DNA of 64,000 nt. Origin: Actinoplanes subtropicus (GTDB taxonomy: Bacteria > Actinomycetota > Actinomycetes > Mycobacteriales > Micromonosporaceae). Positions 26,700 to 34,514 of this stretch are shown piece by piece. A program made the position numbers and the translations under genes. The DNA lies in assembly GCF_000721705.1 (NCBI RefSeq), contig NZ_JOJL01000042.1, positions 186,001 through 250,000 of the forward strand, in the 5' to 3' direction. The notes beneath the pieces are model-generated. The model had not been told where the DNA came from and did not search any database. It saw nothing but the letters and a program-made list of their open reading frames with translations. Every line of letters starts with the position of its first letter. The stretch's first letter is position 1.

Positions 26700-27119
26700 A
26701 TGACGCGATACCCGATGATTCTTCAGGTGGTCCTGGACGGCACCAACATCCGGGAGCTCGCCGAGTTCTACCGCAAGCTGTTCGGTCTGCAGTACCGCCC
26801 CGGCGACGAGCCGCCGGCCGCCGGCGACCCCGACGAGCGCGGCACGGACTGGCTGGTCCTGCAGAACCCGCAGGGCGGCCCGCAGCTGGCCTTCCAGCAG
26901 GTGGACCGGCTGATTCCGACCACCTGGCCGGACGACACCGTGCCGATGCAGCTGCACCTGGACACCACGGTGGAGAGCGTTTCCGAACTGGACGCCCAGC
27001 ACGAGCGGGCCCTCGCCCTCGGCGCCAAGATGGTTTACGACCGCAGCACCGATCCGGACGAGCCGCTGCGCGTCTACGCCGACCCGGCCGGCCACCCGTT
27101 CTGCATCTTCGTCTCCTGA
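26700..27119 (+). CDS. VOC-family protein (glyoxalase/bleomycin-resistance fold)
   Basis: 139 residues with two VOC half-modules (ILQVVLDGTNIRELAEFYR; MQLHLDTTVESVSELDAQ; ADPAGHPFCIF). The metal residues of true glyoxalases are not complete, so the reaction is unknown. ATG at 26700 lies 5 bp after the kinase-GGDEF stop codon, hence probably co-transcribed. Confidence 0.85.
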   Translation: MTRYPMILQVVLDGTNIRELAEFYRKLFGLQYRPGDEPPAAGDPDERGTDWLVLQNPQGGPQLAFQQVDRLIPTTWPDDTVPMQLHLDTTVESVSELDAQHERALALGAKMVYDRSTDPDEPLRVYADPAGHPFCIFVS

Positions 27120-27135
27120 AACGCCGGGCCGGATC

Positions 27136-28230
27136 TCAGGAGCCGACCAGTTTTTCCAGGGCCGGGACGAGCGTCTCCGGCGCGGGCAGGCCGGCGATCT
27201 CGGCCGCGACCTCGCGCGCCGCGGCCGTCAGGCGCTCGTCGCTCAGCAGACGGGTCAGGTCGGCGGCGGTGATCGCTTTGGCGTCGGCCGCAAGGCCCGC
27301 GCCGCGGCGGGCCAGCATCTCGGCGTTGTAGCGGCGATCGCCCGCGCCCCTCGTGGCCAGCTGGGGCACGCCGGCGGCCAGGCCGCCGAGCACACTCCCG
27401 GCGCCCGCATGGTGCACGAAGGCCGAGGCAAACGGCAGGACCTCGTTCAGCGGTACGCGATCCACCGCCCGCACATTCGGCGGCAGCGTGCGGGTCGTGG
27501 CCGGCCGGACCAGCACGAACTCGGCGTCCACCGCGGCCGCCGCGGCGATCACGGCCGGTCCCGGATCGCCGTCGTTCGGGCCGTTCAGAGTGCTGCGGCT
27601 GACCAGGACCCGTGGCCTCGACCCGGGCTCGCGCAACCAGCCGGGCACCGGGCCGCCGCCGGAGAACGGCACCGGGCGCATCGGCGACGCTCCCGGCAGC
27701 GGCCCGCCGCGCAGACTCCCCGGCGTACACGAAATGGTCAGTTCGGGGTTGGGAATGTCCATCTTGGCCATCACCGAACTGGTGCGCACCGCGCGGAACA
27801 ACTCGGTGGCCGGCCACAGTGTGTTCTCCTGCAACACCGACGGGATCGACAGGCGACCGGCAACGATCGCCCCGGCCTCCGCGAGCGACTCGAAGACGAT
27901 CAGATCCGGTCGTTCCCGCTCGGCGAGCGCCCGCAACGGCTCGACCAGCGTCAGGTTCGCCCGGCCGAACAGCTCGCCGGCCATGCCCAGGCCGGCCTCC
28001 CCGCGCATCTCGGCGCGGGCGAGACCCGGCCGGCGCAGCGCCACCCGGATCGCGGCGCGCGGCAGGCTGAAGCCGGCGCCGATGTCGGCGGTGCGCAACC
28101 CGAGCACGTCGACCGGGAAACCGCCGGCGGCGAGGAGCACGTCGTGCCCGGCGTCGCGACAGGCCGCGGCGAGCGGGACCAACGGCAGCAGGTGGCCCTG
28201 CAGGGGAGCGGCGACGAAGAGGATGCGCAT
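27136..28230 (-). CDS. GT1-family (UGT/MGT-type) glycosyltransferase
   Basis: 364 residues, GT-B fold. The N-terminus MRILFVAAPLQGHLLPLVPL and the C-terminal nucleotide-sugar region (PFASAFVHHAGAGSVLGGLAAGVPQL) match macrolide-type glycosyltransferases that decorate small molecules. No biosynthetic cluster is adjacent, so it may detoxify or modify a natural product. A TAGAAC box seven bases before the ATG is a weak candidate for a leaderless promoter. Confidence 0.88.
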   Translation of the reverse strand: MRILFVAAPLQGHLLPLVPLAAACRDAGHDVLLAAGGFPVDVLGLRTADIGAGFSLPRAAIRVALRRPGLARAEMRGEAGLGMAGELFGRANLTLVEPLRALAERERPDLIVFESLAEAGAIVAGRLSIPSVLQENTLWPATELFRAVRTSSVMAKMDIPNPELTISCTPGSLRGGPLPGASPMRPVPFSGGGPVPGWLREPGSRPRVLVSRSTLNGPNDGDPGPAVIAAAAAVDAEFVLVRPATTRTLPPNVRAVDRVPLNEVLPFASAFVHHAGAGSVLGGLAAGVPQLATRGAGDRRYNAEMLARRGAGLAADAKAITAADLTRLLSDERLTAAAREVAAEIAGLPAPETLVPALEKLVGS

Positions 28231-28272
28231 GGTCGGCGTTCTATCACCCCGCCGCTGTGGCGCGGCTGAGGT

Positions 28273-28881
28273 CTACCGGTTCCAGCGCCAGCTCAGCTCC
28301 TCGACGGTGGGGGCCGGGCCGGGTAACTCGTCGCCGGCGCGCATGCCATCCAGGAGGACGTCGACGTAGCGGACGCGCAGCTCGCTCGTGCGGTCCGGGT
28401 CGGGAACGCGGACGGCCGCGCACATCTCCAGCAGCATGGTCATGTCGGCGGGGACGGCGCCCGGGCGCAGCAGCGGCCGGGCTCGCTCGAAAAGCGCCAT
28501 GGCCAGCTGGTTGGCCCGGATCGCGTCCGCGTTCATCTCCTCGCTGGGCGCGAACGTGCCGGCCAGGTGGACGGTGAGCGAGTGCACATCGGCGTGGACC
28601 ACCCCGCGGACGAAGGTCTCGAACGCCGTCCAGTCGTCGGGTTGCTGCTGGGCCTGCTCCGCCTCCGCGATGAACCGCCGCAGGCCGTCGTGGCAGAGCG
28701 TGCGCAGCAGGTCCTCCTTGCCGGCGTAGCGCCGGTAGAGCGCGCTGATACCCACGCCGGCCCGCTCGGCGACCGCGGAGATCGGGGCCCGGTGGTCCTC
28801 GAGGAACACCTCATGGGCGGCTCGCAGGATCGTCTCGTCGTTGCGCGCGGCCTGGCGGGCGCGGCCCGAGCTGCTCGTCAT
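28273..28881 (-). CDS. TetR-family regulator
   Basis: 202 residues. TetR helix-turn-helix (TILRAAHEVFLEDH, VGISALYRRYAGKEDLL) and a C-terminal helical domain. A -10-like TAATCT (28889-28894) ends seven bases before the ATG, so the transcript is probably leaderless. Two palindromes upstream (28900-28914 and 28934-28955) lie between it and the divergent epoxide-hydrolase-like gene, which it presumably represses. Confidence 0.88.
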   Translation of the reverse strand: MTSSSGRARQAARNDETILRAAHEVFLEDHRAPISAVAERAGVGISALYRRYAGKEDLLRTLCHDGLRRFIAEAEQAQQQPDDWTAFETFVRGVVHADVHSLTVHLAGTFAPSEEMNADAIRANQLAMALFERARPLLRPGAVPADMTMLLEMCAAVRVPDPDRTSELRVRYVDVLLDGMRAGDELPGPAPTVEELSWRWNR

Positions 28882-28899
28882 GCGGCTCAGATTAACAGT

Positions 28900-28914
28900 G
28901 GAACGGATCGTTCC
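28900..28914. promoter_or_regulatory. TetR operator 1
   Basis: GGAACG-GAT-CGTTCC, perfect 6-bp arms, immediately upstream of the TetR -10 box. It shares the GGAACG half-site with operator 2. Confidence 0.6.
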
Positions 28915-28933
28915 GCTCTGGTACAGTGAAAGA

Positions 28934-28955
28934 CGGAACGAAGCATTCCGTTCCG
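28934..28955. promoter_or_regulatory. TetR operator 2
   Basis: CGGAACG, eight bases, CGTTCCG. Same half-sites as operator 1 but wider spacing, 22 bp before the start of the epoxide-hydrolase-like gene, suited to repressing it. Confidence 0.55.
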
Positions 28956-28976
28956 TTCGACGAGAGAGGCGAGACG

Positions 28977-30073
28977 ATGATCCGCGAGTTCCGCATCGAG
29001 ATTCCCCAGGCCGACGTCGACGACCTCCGCCACCGGCTGTCCCGCACGCGGTGGGGTGCCGAGATCCCGGGTCAGGGCTGGCGGCGCGGCGTCCCGGTCG
29101 CCTACCTGCGCGACCTCGCCGAGTACTGGGGGCGCGAGTTCGACTGGCGGGCGGCCGAGGCGCGGCTCAACGAGCTGCCGCAGTTCCTGACCGAGCTCGA
29201 CGGGCAGACGATCCACTTCGCGCATGTCCGCTCGGCCGACCCCGCCGCGACCCCGCTGCTGATCAGTCACGACTGGCCCGGGTCGTTCGCGCTCTATCTG
29301 CCGGTCGTCGAGGCCCTTCGCGACCACTTCCACCTGGTGCTGGTCAGCAACCCGGGGATGGTCTTCTCCGGCCCGCTGACCTCGGCCGGCTGGAACACGG
29401 CGCGCAGCGCCGCCGCGCTCAACGAGCTGATGGGCCGGCTCGGCTACGACCGCTACGGCGTGCAGGGCACCGGCGGCGGCGCCGGGATCGCGGTCGAGAT
29501 GGGCCGCCAGGCGCCGAAAAGCGTCATCGGCGTGCACGTGAACGGCCACATCACGGTCCCGTCCGGCGACCCGGGCGACTTCGACGGGCTGACCGAGGCC
29601 GAGCAGGAGCGGCTGCGGCGGTTGCAGGAGTTCCGCGACGACAAGATGGGCTTCAACGCGATCCAGTCACCCGGCCGCAGACGCTCGCGTTCGGCCTCAC
29701 CGACTCACCGGCCGGCCAGCTGGCCTGGATCGCCGAGAAGTTCGTGGAGTGGACCGATCCGTCGGTCCCGTTCGATCGCGACCTGCTGCTCACCAACGTG
29801 AGCCTCTACTGGTTCACCGCGACCGCCGGCTCGTCGGCGAACGTCTACTGGGAGGTGGCGCACGACCCGTCGGCCTGGGCGCCCAAGGAGAAGTCCCAGG
29901 TCCCGCTGGGCGTGGCGCTCGGCGTCACGGACATCACGGTCCGCCGCTTCGCCGAGCGGGACACCCCGGTCACGCACTGGACGGAGCTTCCGGCCGGCGG
30001 AAACTTCCTCTCCGCGGAACAGCCGGAGGCGTACGCGAACGACGTCCGCGCGTTCTTCGCCGAGCTCAGCTGA
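28977..30073 (+). pseudogene. Epoxide-hydrolase-like gene, frameshifted and lacking catalytic residues
   Basis: The frame opens at ATG 28977 with the EHN domain typical of epoxide hydrolases (FRIEIPQADVDDLRHRL, TRWGAEIPGQGW). Near 29666-29669 (IQS / TRPQTLAFGLTDSP) the reading frame shifts; the span of 1097 nt is one base short of a multiple of three. The rest (PAGQLAWIAEKF to FFAEL) is family-like. The nucleophile motif, normally GGDWG, reads GTGGGA (29466-29485), and the C-terminal GGH-F histidine is Asn (codon 30002-30004). So even if the frameshift is a reading error the protein could not act as a normal epoxide hydrolase. It could be a binding protein of hydrolase fold or a decaying gene. 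Confidence 0.8.
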
Positions 30074-30088
30074 TCGAACCGGATCGAA

Positions 30089-30122
30089 AATGGCAGCACC
30101 GGCGCTCGCCGGTGCTGCCATT
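30089..30122. terminator. Convergent hairpin terminator
   Basis: A perfect 16-bp inverted repeat (30089-30104 with 30107-30122) with a tiny loop lies between the convergent epoxide-hydrolase-like and DUF4190-type genes, so it can serve both strands. Confidence 0.88.
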
Positions 30123-30134
30123 GCGCTTGTCTGG

Positions 30135-30695
30135 TCAGCTGCCGATGGTGCAGAGCGAGTCCAGCTTGTTGCCGTCCTTGGTGATCTGGTCCATCAGGCC
30201 GGGCGGGACGTTGCCGGTCTTCACCGCGGTCAGCATCTGCTTGTAGTCGTTGGCCATCGCCTGCACGGCGACCTTGACGTCGTCGTGCTTGGCCTTGGCG
30301 GCGGCCGCGTTCAGCTCGTCGATGGTCTTCTGCAGCGAGGCGGCGTCGACGTTGGTCGAGTTGTTGATGATCGCGGCCTTGCCGTCGGTGCAGCCGGGGT
30401 CGGCGACGGTCGAGTTCGCGAGAGTCGCGATGCCGATGATGATGCCGGCCATGATGACCACCGAGATGATGACGCCGGCGACCGCCAGGCCACGACCCTT
30501 CGCCTTGCCCGCGCCGGTCTTGAAGATCGCGATCAGGCTGAGGATGAACCCGACCGCCGGAACGAAGAAGGCGAGGATGAATCCGGCGACAGCCAGGCCG
30601 CTGCGGCCCTGCGGCTGAGGGGCCATCGGGGGCGGCGGAGCCCCGTAGTTGAAGTTCTGGCCAGGCTGCGGCGGAAGCTGCTCGTTGATCGACAC
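30135..30695 (-). CDS. DUF4190-type membrane protein
   Basis: 186 residues from GTG 30695 (GGGAT upstream); ATG 30707 is an alternative. A Pro/Gln-rich cytoplasmic N-terminus (APPPPMAPQPQG), two membrane helices with the DUF4190 pattern (GLAVAGFILAF, GLAVAGVIIS), and an external helical domain with two cysteines. Function unknown; such proteins often occur as solitary envelope proteins. Confidence 0.8.
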   Translation of the reverse strand: MSINEQLPPQPGQNFNYGAPPPPMAPQPQGRSGLAVAGFILAFFVPAVGFILSLIAIFKTGAGKAKGRGLAVAGVIISVVIMAGIIIGIATLANSTVADPGCTDGKAAIINNSTNVDAASLQKTIDELNAAAAKAKHDDVKVAVQAMANDYKQMLTAVKTGNVPPGLMDQITKDGNKLDSLCTIGS

Positions 30696-30707
30696 TATGA
30701 ATCCCAT

Positions 30708-31095
30708 CCCGTTATGCGTTGGTGAGCGCCCCGCGACGGTACTGGTTTCACAGCCAATTTCCAGACCCGTGTCAGAATCGTTACTCGTCGAAATACGATT
30801 GACCCCGGATGTCGCCTTCGGCCGTTGCCGCCTCGTTCCCCCCTGGGCGGGGCGTTCCTTGACTCCACAAGTAAACGGGCGGGCTCGGCGATCGCAGAAG
30901 CACAAGTCCATGATCCGACCGGCGACGGCGGCCGGTGAGACGCCGTCTCACGTTCGGCACGCCGGCCGCGACCGGGTGATGTCGCCGCTCACGACCGCTC
31001 GGCTTGACATGATGTGGGCGGTGGACACCGCGCTGGTCCTGGCGATGACCGGCCGCCGGCCCGCGACCGAGGACCTGGCCGGCGGCGGCGCACCG
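30708..31095. other. Intergenic stretch without a recognised gene
   Basis: About 390 bp between a DUF4190-type start codon and the SDR stop. A TACCGT box on the minus strand (30736-30741) may be the -10 of the DUF4190-type gene. A frame beginning near 30979 (SPLTTARLDMMW) matches nothing I know and runs into the SDR gene antisense, so I do not call it. Confidence 0.5.
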
Positions 31096-31776
31096 CTACT
31101 TGTCGAGCGGAGTCAGCCCTTCCCCGTTCAGGACGTACGCGGCCGCCATGGCCGGTTCCTGCGCCAGGCGGACGATGCGGTCGCCGGCGAGCTGCGGTGT
31201 CAGCGGCGAGGGACCGGGGGTTCCGCCGTACGCCCGGATCGCGGTGTTGCCGATCACCGTGCCGGGCGTGACGACCGGCAGCACCGTCGTCATCGTGATG
31301 CCGAGCTCCCGGGCGTCGCCCGCCGCGTAGCCCGTGATCAGCCGGACGGTCGCCTTCGCCCCCGCGTAGCCGCCGCTGAGCGGTGAGCCGCGCAGTTCGG
31401 CCCCGCTGCCGAACACGATCACCCGCGACCCGGCCGCGAGCGGCAGCCGCAACACCGCTCGCAACCAGCCAAAGACGATCCGCACGTCGGCCTGCCAGTT
31501 GGTCGAGAACGTCTCCCAGGTGTGCTCGTTGAGCGGCCCCATCACCGGGACCGCCCCCGCCGTGATCACCAGCAGGTCCGGCCGGTGGGCGGCCAGCACC
31601 TTGTCGGCGAACGCCTCGTCCGCGGCGTCGCCCCGTTCGTGCGCGAATCCGGTCACCGGCGAGCGGGACACGACCGTCACGTGCGCGCCCGCGTCGCTCG
31701 CCGCTCTCGACACGCCCAGCCCGAGGCCGCGGCCGCCGCCGACCACCACCACGGACCTTCCCGTCATTGCTGTCAT
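31096..31776 (-). CDS. Short-chain dehydrogenase/reductase, divergent nucleotide loop
   Basis: 226 residues. GGGRGLGLG replaces the usual TGxxxGxG; YAGAK keeps the catalytic Tyr-x3-Lys, and a Ser lies before it (VFGSGAE). The ATG at 31776 is preceded by GGAGGAACCG, which decides the start over 31788. It follows the ECF sigma gene by 21 bp, so it is probably a target or partner in the same operon. Substrate unknown. Confidence 0.85.
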   Translation of the reverse strand: MTAMTGRSVVVVGGGRGLGLGVSRAASDAGAHVTVVSRSPVTGFAHERGDAADEAFADKVLAAHRPDLLVITAGAVPVMGPLNEHTWETFSTNWQADVRIVFGWLRAVLRLPLAAGSRVIVFGSGAELRGSPLSGGYAGAKATVRLITGYAAGDARELGITMTTVLPVVTPGTVIGNTAIRAYGGTPGPSPLTPQLAGDRIVRLAQEPAMAAAYVLNGEGLTPLDK

Positions 31777-31797
31777 CGGTTCCTCCATGCGTCGGGT

Positions 31798-32751
31798 TCA
31801 GCTATGGAGATCCCGGCCGGCGCCCCGATTCACCGGCAGCCCGAACATCGGGAAGAGCGCGGGCTGCAGGAAGACGTGGATCCTCCGGACGCCACCGTCG
31901 GCGAGATCGAGCACCTGCAGCGCGTGCGCCTCGTCGTGCACATACAGCGCGTACGTGGGCTGGCCGTTGGCCTGCGGCGTGACCGGGTGCATCGCGAACA
32001 AGCCCGGTTCGAGCAGCACGTGCGTGCCGAGGAAGCCGAGCACCGAATCGCGCCCGGCGAACCAGGTGGCGTGCGGCGGCATCTCCAGGGTGACGTCCTC
32101 CCGGAGCACCGCCGCGAGGGCGCCCACGTCGGCGCGGGTCCACGCGTCGACGTACCGCAGCAGCCGGTTCTGCATCTCCGGCGTGGTGGGCTCGCTCATC
32201 TCGGCCGGGTCGGGCGCCTCCCGCGACATCCGCTCGCGGGCGCGCAGCAGCGCGCTGTTCACCGCCACCGTCGTGGTGTCGAGCACGGTCGCCACCTCGT
32301 CGGCCGGCAGGTCGGCGACGTCCCGCAGGATCAGAACCGCTCGCTGCCGGGCCGGGAGATGCTGCAGCGCGGCGACGAAGGCGAGCCGGACCTGCTCGTG
32401 CGTGCCGGCCGCCTCCGCCGGATCGATCGGAAGCGGTCCCAGCCAGGGCGTCCCGGCCGGCGCCGGCCGGGCGGGGGAGTGCCAGTCGGATTCCGGGCCG
32501 TCCAGCGCGGCGGGCAGGAAGCGTCGCTCGCGCTGTTCGAGCGAGCGCAGGCAGACGTTCGTGGCGATCTGGTGCAGCCACGTCCGCATCGACGCCCGGC
32601 GCTCGAACCGATCGAATCCGCGCCACGCCCGCAGGTAGGTCTCCTGGACCGCGTCCTCGGCGTCGGCCGCCGACCCGAGCATCCGATAGCAGTGCGCCAG
32701 AATCTCCCGCCGAAGCGGCCCGGCCTCGTCGGCGAACCCCGTCTCCACCAT
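31798..32751 (-). CDS. ECF sigma factor with C-terminal SnoaL-like domain
   Basis: 317 residues. Sigma region 2 (LRREILAHCYRMLGSAADAEDAVQ) at about 12-80, region 4 (LPARQRAVLILRD, TTTVAVNSALLRARER) at about 130-190, and a SnoaL/NTF2-like domain at about 200-317. This is the SigG/SigX5-type layout; the extra domain is thought to modulate activity in place of an anti-sigma factor. The ATG at 32751 has GGAGGGGG upstream. No anti-sigma gene is adjacent. The downstream SDR gene is likely co-expressed. Confidence 0.9.
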   Translation of the reverse strand: MVETGFADEAGPLRREILAHCYRMLGSAADAEDAVQETYLRAWRGFDRFERRASMRTWLHQIATNVCLRSLEQRERRFLPAALDGPESDWHSPARPAPAGTPWLGPLPIDPAEAAGTHEQVRLAFVAALQHLPARQRAVLILRDVADLPADEVATVLDTTTVAVNSALLRARERMSREAPDPAEMSEPTTPEMQNRLLRYVDAWTRADVGALAAVLREDVTLEMPPHATWFAGRDSVLGFLGTHVLLEPGLFAMHPVTPQANGQPTYALYVHDEAHALQVLDLADGGVRRIHVFLQPALFPMFGLPVNRGAGRDLHS

Positions 32752-32849
32752 GCGCACACCCCCTCCGAAGGTACCGATCCGCCCGGCGGCCGGGACTCAC
32801 CGGCCCGGCCGCCGCCGTCACCTTCGCCGGGGCACCGCTGGTCGGTCAA

Positions 32850-33118
32850 TCGCTCGGGGTGGTGACCGCAAAGCGTGTGCGCGTGCGCGGCCGCGCCGAT
32901 CCCCGCGTCGGTCCGAACCGGCCGGTGCCGGCCGAGCAGCACGGCGACCACGACCGTGCCCAGGGCCGTCAGCGCCAGCGGGATCGCCGATCGGGACGCC
33001 CGGCGGCCGGCGCCCCGGCCGCCTTGTGGTTCGCGATCGCCGTCGCGTACACCGTGGCCGTGGCCGCCGTCGCGATCGATCCGCCGACGTACCGGGCCAT
33101 GTTGGAGATCCCGTTCTG
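32850..33118 (-). pseudogene. Relic of a DHA2-type MFS transporter
   Basis: Minus-strand translation reads NGISNMARYVGGSIATAATA and TVYATAIANHKAAGAPAA, then in another frame LTALGTVVVAVLLGRHRP. This is the pattern of the last helices of EmrB/QacA-type drug exporters. The N-terminal part is absent and the frame is broken, so it is a fragment. It lies upstream of the ECF sigma gene in the same direction. Confidence 0.6.
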
Positions 33119-33142
33119 AGCGAAAGTGGCAGGATCGGATCG

Positions 33143-33697
33143 GTGGGGATCACCTTGCGGCCGCTCGAGTACGAGGACTGGCCGGCCGTGCACGACTGGG
33201 CGCGCCGGCTCGACTCCTGCCGCTACCAGGACTGGGGACCCAACACCGAGGCCGAGACCCAGGCGTACGTACGGGAGGCCGCCCGGCTGTGGCACCAGCG
33301 GCCGCAGACCAGCTTCCCCCACGTGGTCCTCGCCGGCCCCGGCGTGATCGGCGTGGGCGACCTGCACCTCCGCGGGAGCGGCCAGGGCGAGATCGGCTAC
33401 GGCATCCACCCGCGCGCCTGGGGGCGGGGACTGGCCACGGCCACCGCCCGTGAGCTGTTGCGGATCGCCTTCGAGGAGCACGGCCTGCACCGCGTCTACG
33501 CCACCTGCGACCCGCGCAACGTCGCCTCGGCCCGGGTCCTCACCAAGATCGGAATGACGCACGAGGGCCGGATGCGGGAGACCGTCCTGATCCGGGACGG
33601 CTGGCGCGACTCCGACCTCTTCGCGATCCTGGTGCACGAATTCGAGCGGTTCAGAGCATCGGGTGCTCGTGCTCCACGTACGGCTGGCCCAGCGTGA
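33143..33697 (+). CDS. GNAT-family N-acetyltransferase (RimJ/RimL type)
   Basis: 184 residues from GTG 33143 (AGGA upstream). Acetyl-CoA fold of the RimL type: ITLRPLEYEDW at the start, GYGIHPRAWGRGLATATARELL as the cofactor loop, ASARVLTKIGMTHEGRMRE. The substrate could be a ribosomal protein N-terminus or a small amine. The 3' end overlaps the convergent small gene by 47 bp. Confidence 0.88.
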   Translation: MGITLRPLEYEDWPAVHDWARRLDSCRYQDWGPNTEAETQAYVREAARLWHQRPQTSFPHVVLAGPGVIGVGDLHLRGSGQGEIGYGIHPRAWGRGLATATARELLRIAFEEHGLHRVYATCDPRNVASARVLTKIGMTHEGRMRETVLIRDGWRDSDLFAILVHEFERFRASGARAPRTAGPA

Positions 33698-33914
33698 GCT
33701 GCGGAGCGCTCAGCGCCCGGGTCATCCGATCGGCGTAATGTCGCGCCGCCTCGACGCTGTCCAGTGCGATCGCGCGCCGGCCGCCCGGACTGACCCGTCC
33801 GCCGGTGCGGAGCCGTTCCCGTATGTCGCGCATCGCTGCCAGATGGTCGTCGAGCAGGTTCAGCACGTACGCCGACAGGTCGGCCTGTGCGGCGGGTTCG
33901 GCTTCGAGCGTCAT
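33651..33914 (-). CDS. Small protein of unknown function
   Basis: 87 residues (MTLEAEPAAQADLSAYVLNL... HEHPML), mostly helical and charged, no membrane segment or known motif. The ATG at 33914 has a GGAG nine bases upstream. It is convergent with and overlaps the GNAT gene. Coding bias looks normal for the window; function unknown. Confidence 0.55.
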   Translation of the reverse strand: MTLEAEPAAQADLSAYVLNLLDDHLAAMRDIRERLRTGGRVSPGGRRAIALDSVEAARHYADRMTRALSAPQLTLGQPYVEHEHPML

Positions 33915-33996
33915 GATCACACTCCGGTCAGGTGCATGCGTACCGCGCCATTCTCGTGAGTCACGAGCGGCGACCAACCCATCTTCGTGCAAGACT

Positions 33997-34057
33997 CCCC
34001 GGTAAGGAGGAGGTCTCAGTTTTCTGGGACCGCGAACGACACACCTCCTTCCCGGGG
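33997..34057. ncRNA. Structured RNA candidate upstream of STAS gene
   Basis: Nested complementarity: CCCCGG-ta-AGGAGG (33997-34010) pairs with CCTCCT-tc-CCGGGG (34044-34057), enclosing GGTCTCAG-TTTT-CTGGGACC (34012-34031). The outer stem contains Shine-Dalgarno-like AGGAGG on one strand. It ends 59 bp before the STAS start codon. It could be a leader RNA, an attenuator, or a terminator for either side. It matches no riboswitch class I know. Confidence 0.45.
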
Positions 34058-34116
34058 GATGATTCGCGTCGTAAGGTGGTCCGGCGGCTGAACGCACGGT
34101 AGCGAAGGGTGATCCG

Positions 34117-34449
34117 ATGCGCGGCTCTGTGCTGGAAGTGCGGACGAGTGCCGACGGGAGCGTCGTGATCGCTCCGCACGGCGTCGTCGGCCTGGACAAG
34201 GCGGTCGAGCTGCGGCAGGTCCTGGTGCACACGGTTCGGCGGGTGCGGCCGCTGCGCCTGATCCTCGATCTGACCGATGTCCCGGAGTTGGATCCGATCA
34301 ATGTCGGTTCGGTGGCCGCCGCGTGCGATCTCGGCGACGACCATCAGGTGGCGGTATTCGTGCACAATCCGCCACCATTGCTCGCCGAACAGCTCACCGC
34401 GGCCGGCGTCCCGCACCAGCGACTCCGCACGTCGATGTCCATTAACTGA
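34117..34449 (+). CDS. STAS-domain protein (anti-sigma factor antagonist-like)
   Basis: 110 residues, a single STAS domain (VVIAPHGVVGLDKAVELRQV, LRLILDLTDVPELDPINVGSV). In true antagonists a phosphorylatable Ser/Thr follows the conserved Asp; here the site reads DPINVG, with Pro-Ile, so kinase control is probably lost. The ATG follows AAGGGTG. It precedes the membrane-sensor/PstS-like pair on the same strand. Confidence 0.82.
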   Translation: MRGSVLEVRTSADGSVVIAPHGVVGLDKAVELRQVLVHTVRRVRPLRLILDLTDVPELDPINVGSVAAACDLGDDHQVAVFVHNPPPLLAEQLTAAGVPHQRLRTSMSIN

Positions 34450-34514
34450 ACGACAAATTGCCGCCCGGTTAACGATACGGAATTGGATCTCCCGCCGATT
34501 CCGGAATTGCGGGT

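Noticed and set aside
30979..31386. Plus-strand gene overlapping the SDR gene
   Set aside because: No ribosome site that fits, no known motif, and most of it is antisense to a clear SDR gene.
27136..33697. Natural-product biosynthetic cluster around the GT1 gene
   Set aside because: No polyketide, peptide, terpene or other core biosynthetic gene is present; neighbours are regulators and unrelated enzymes.
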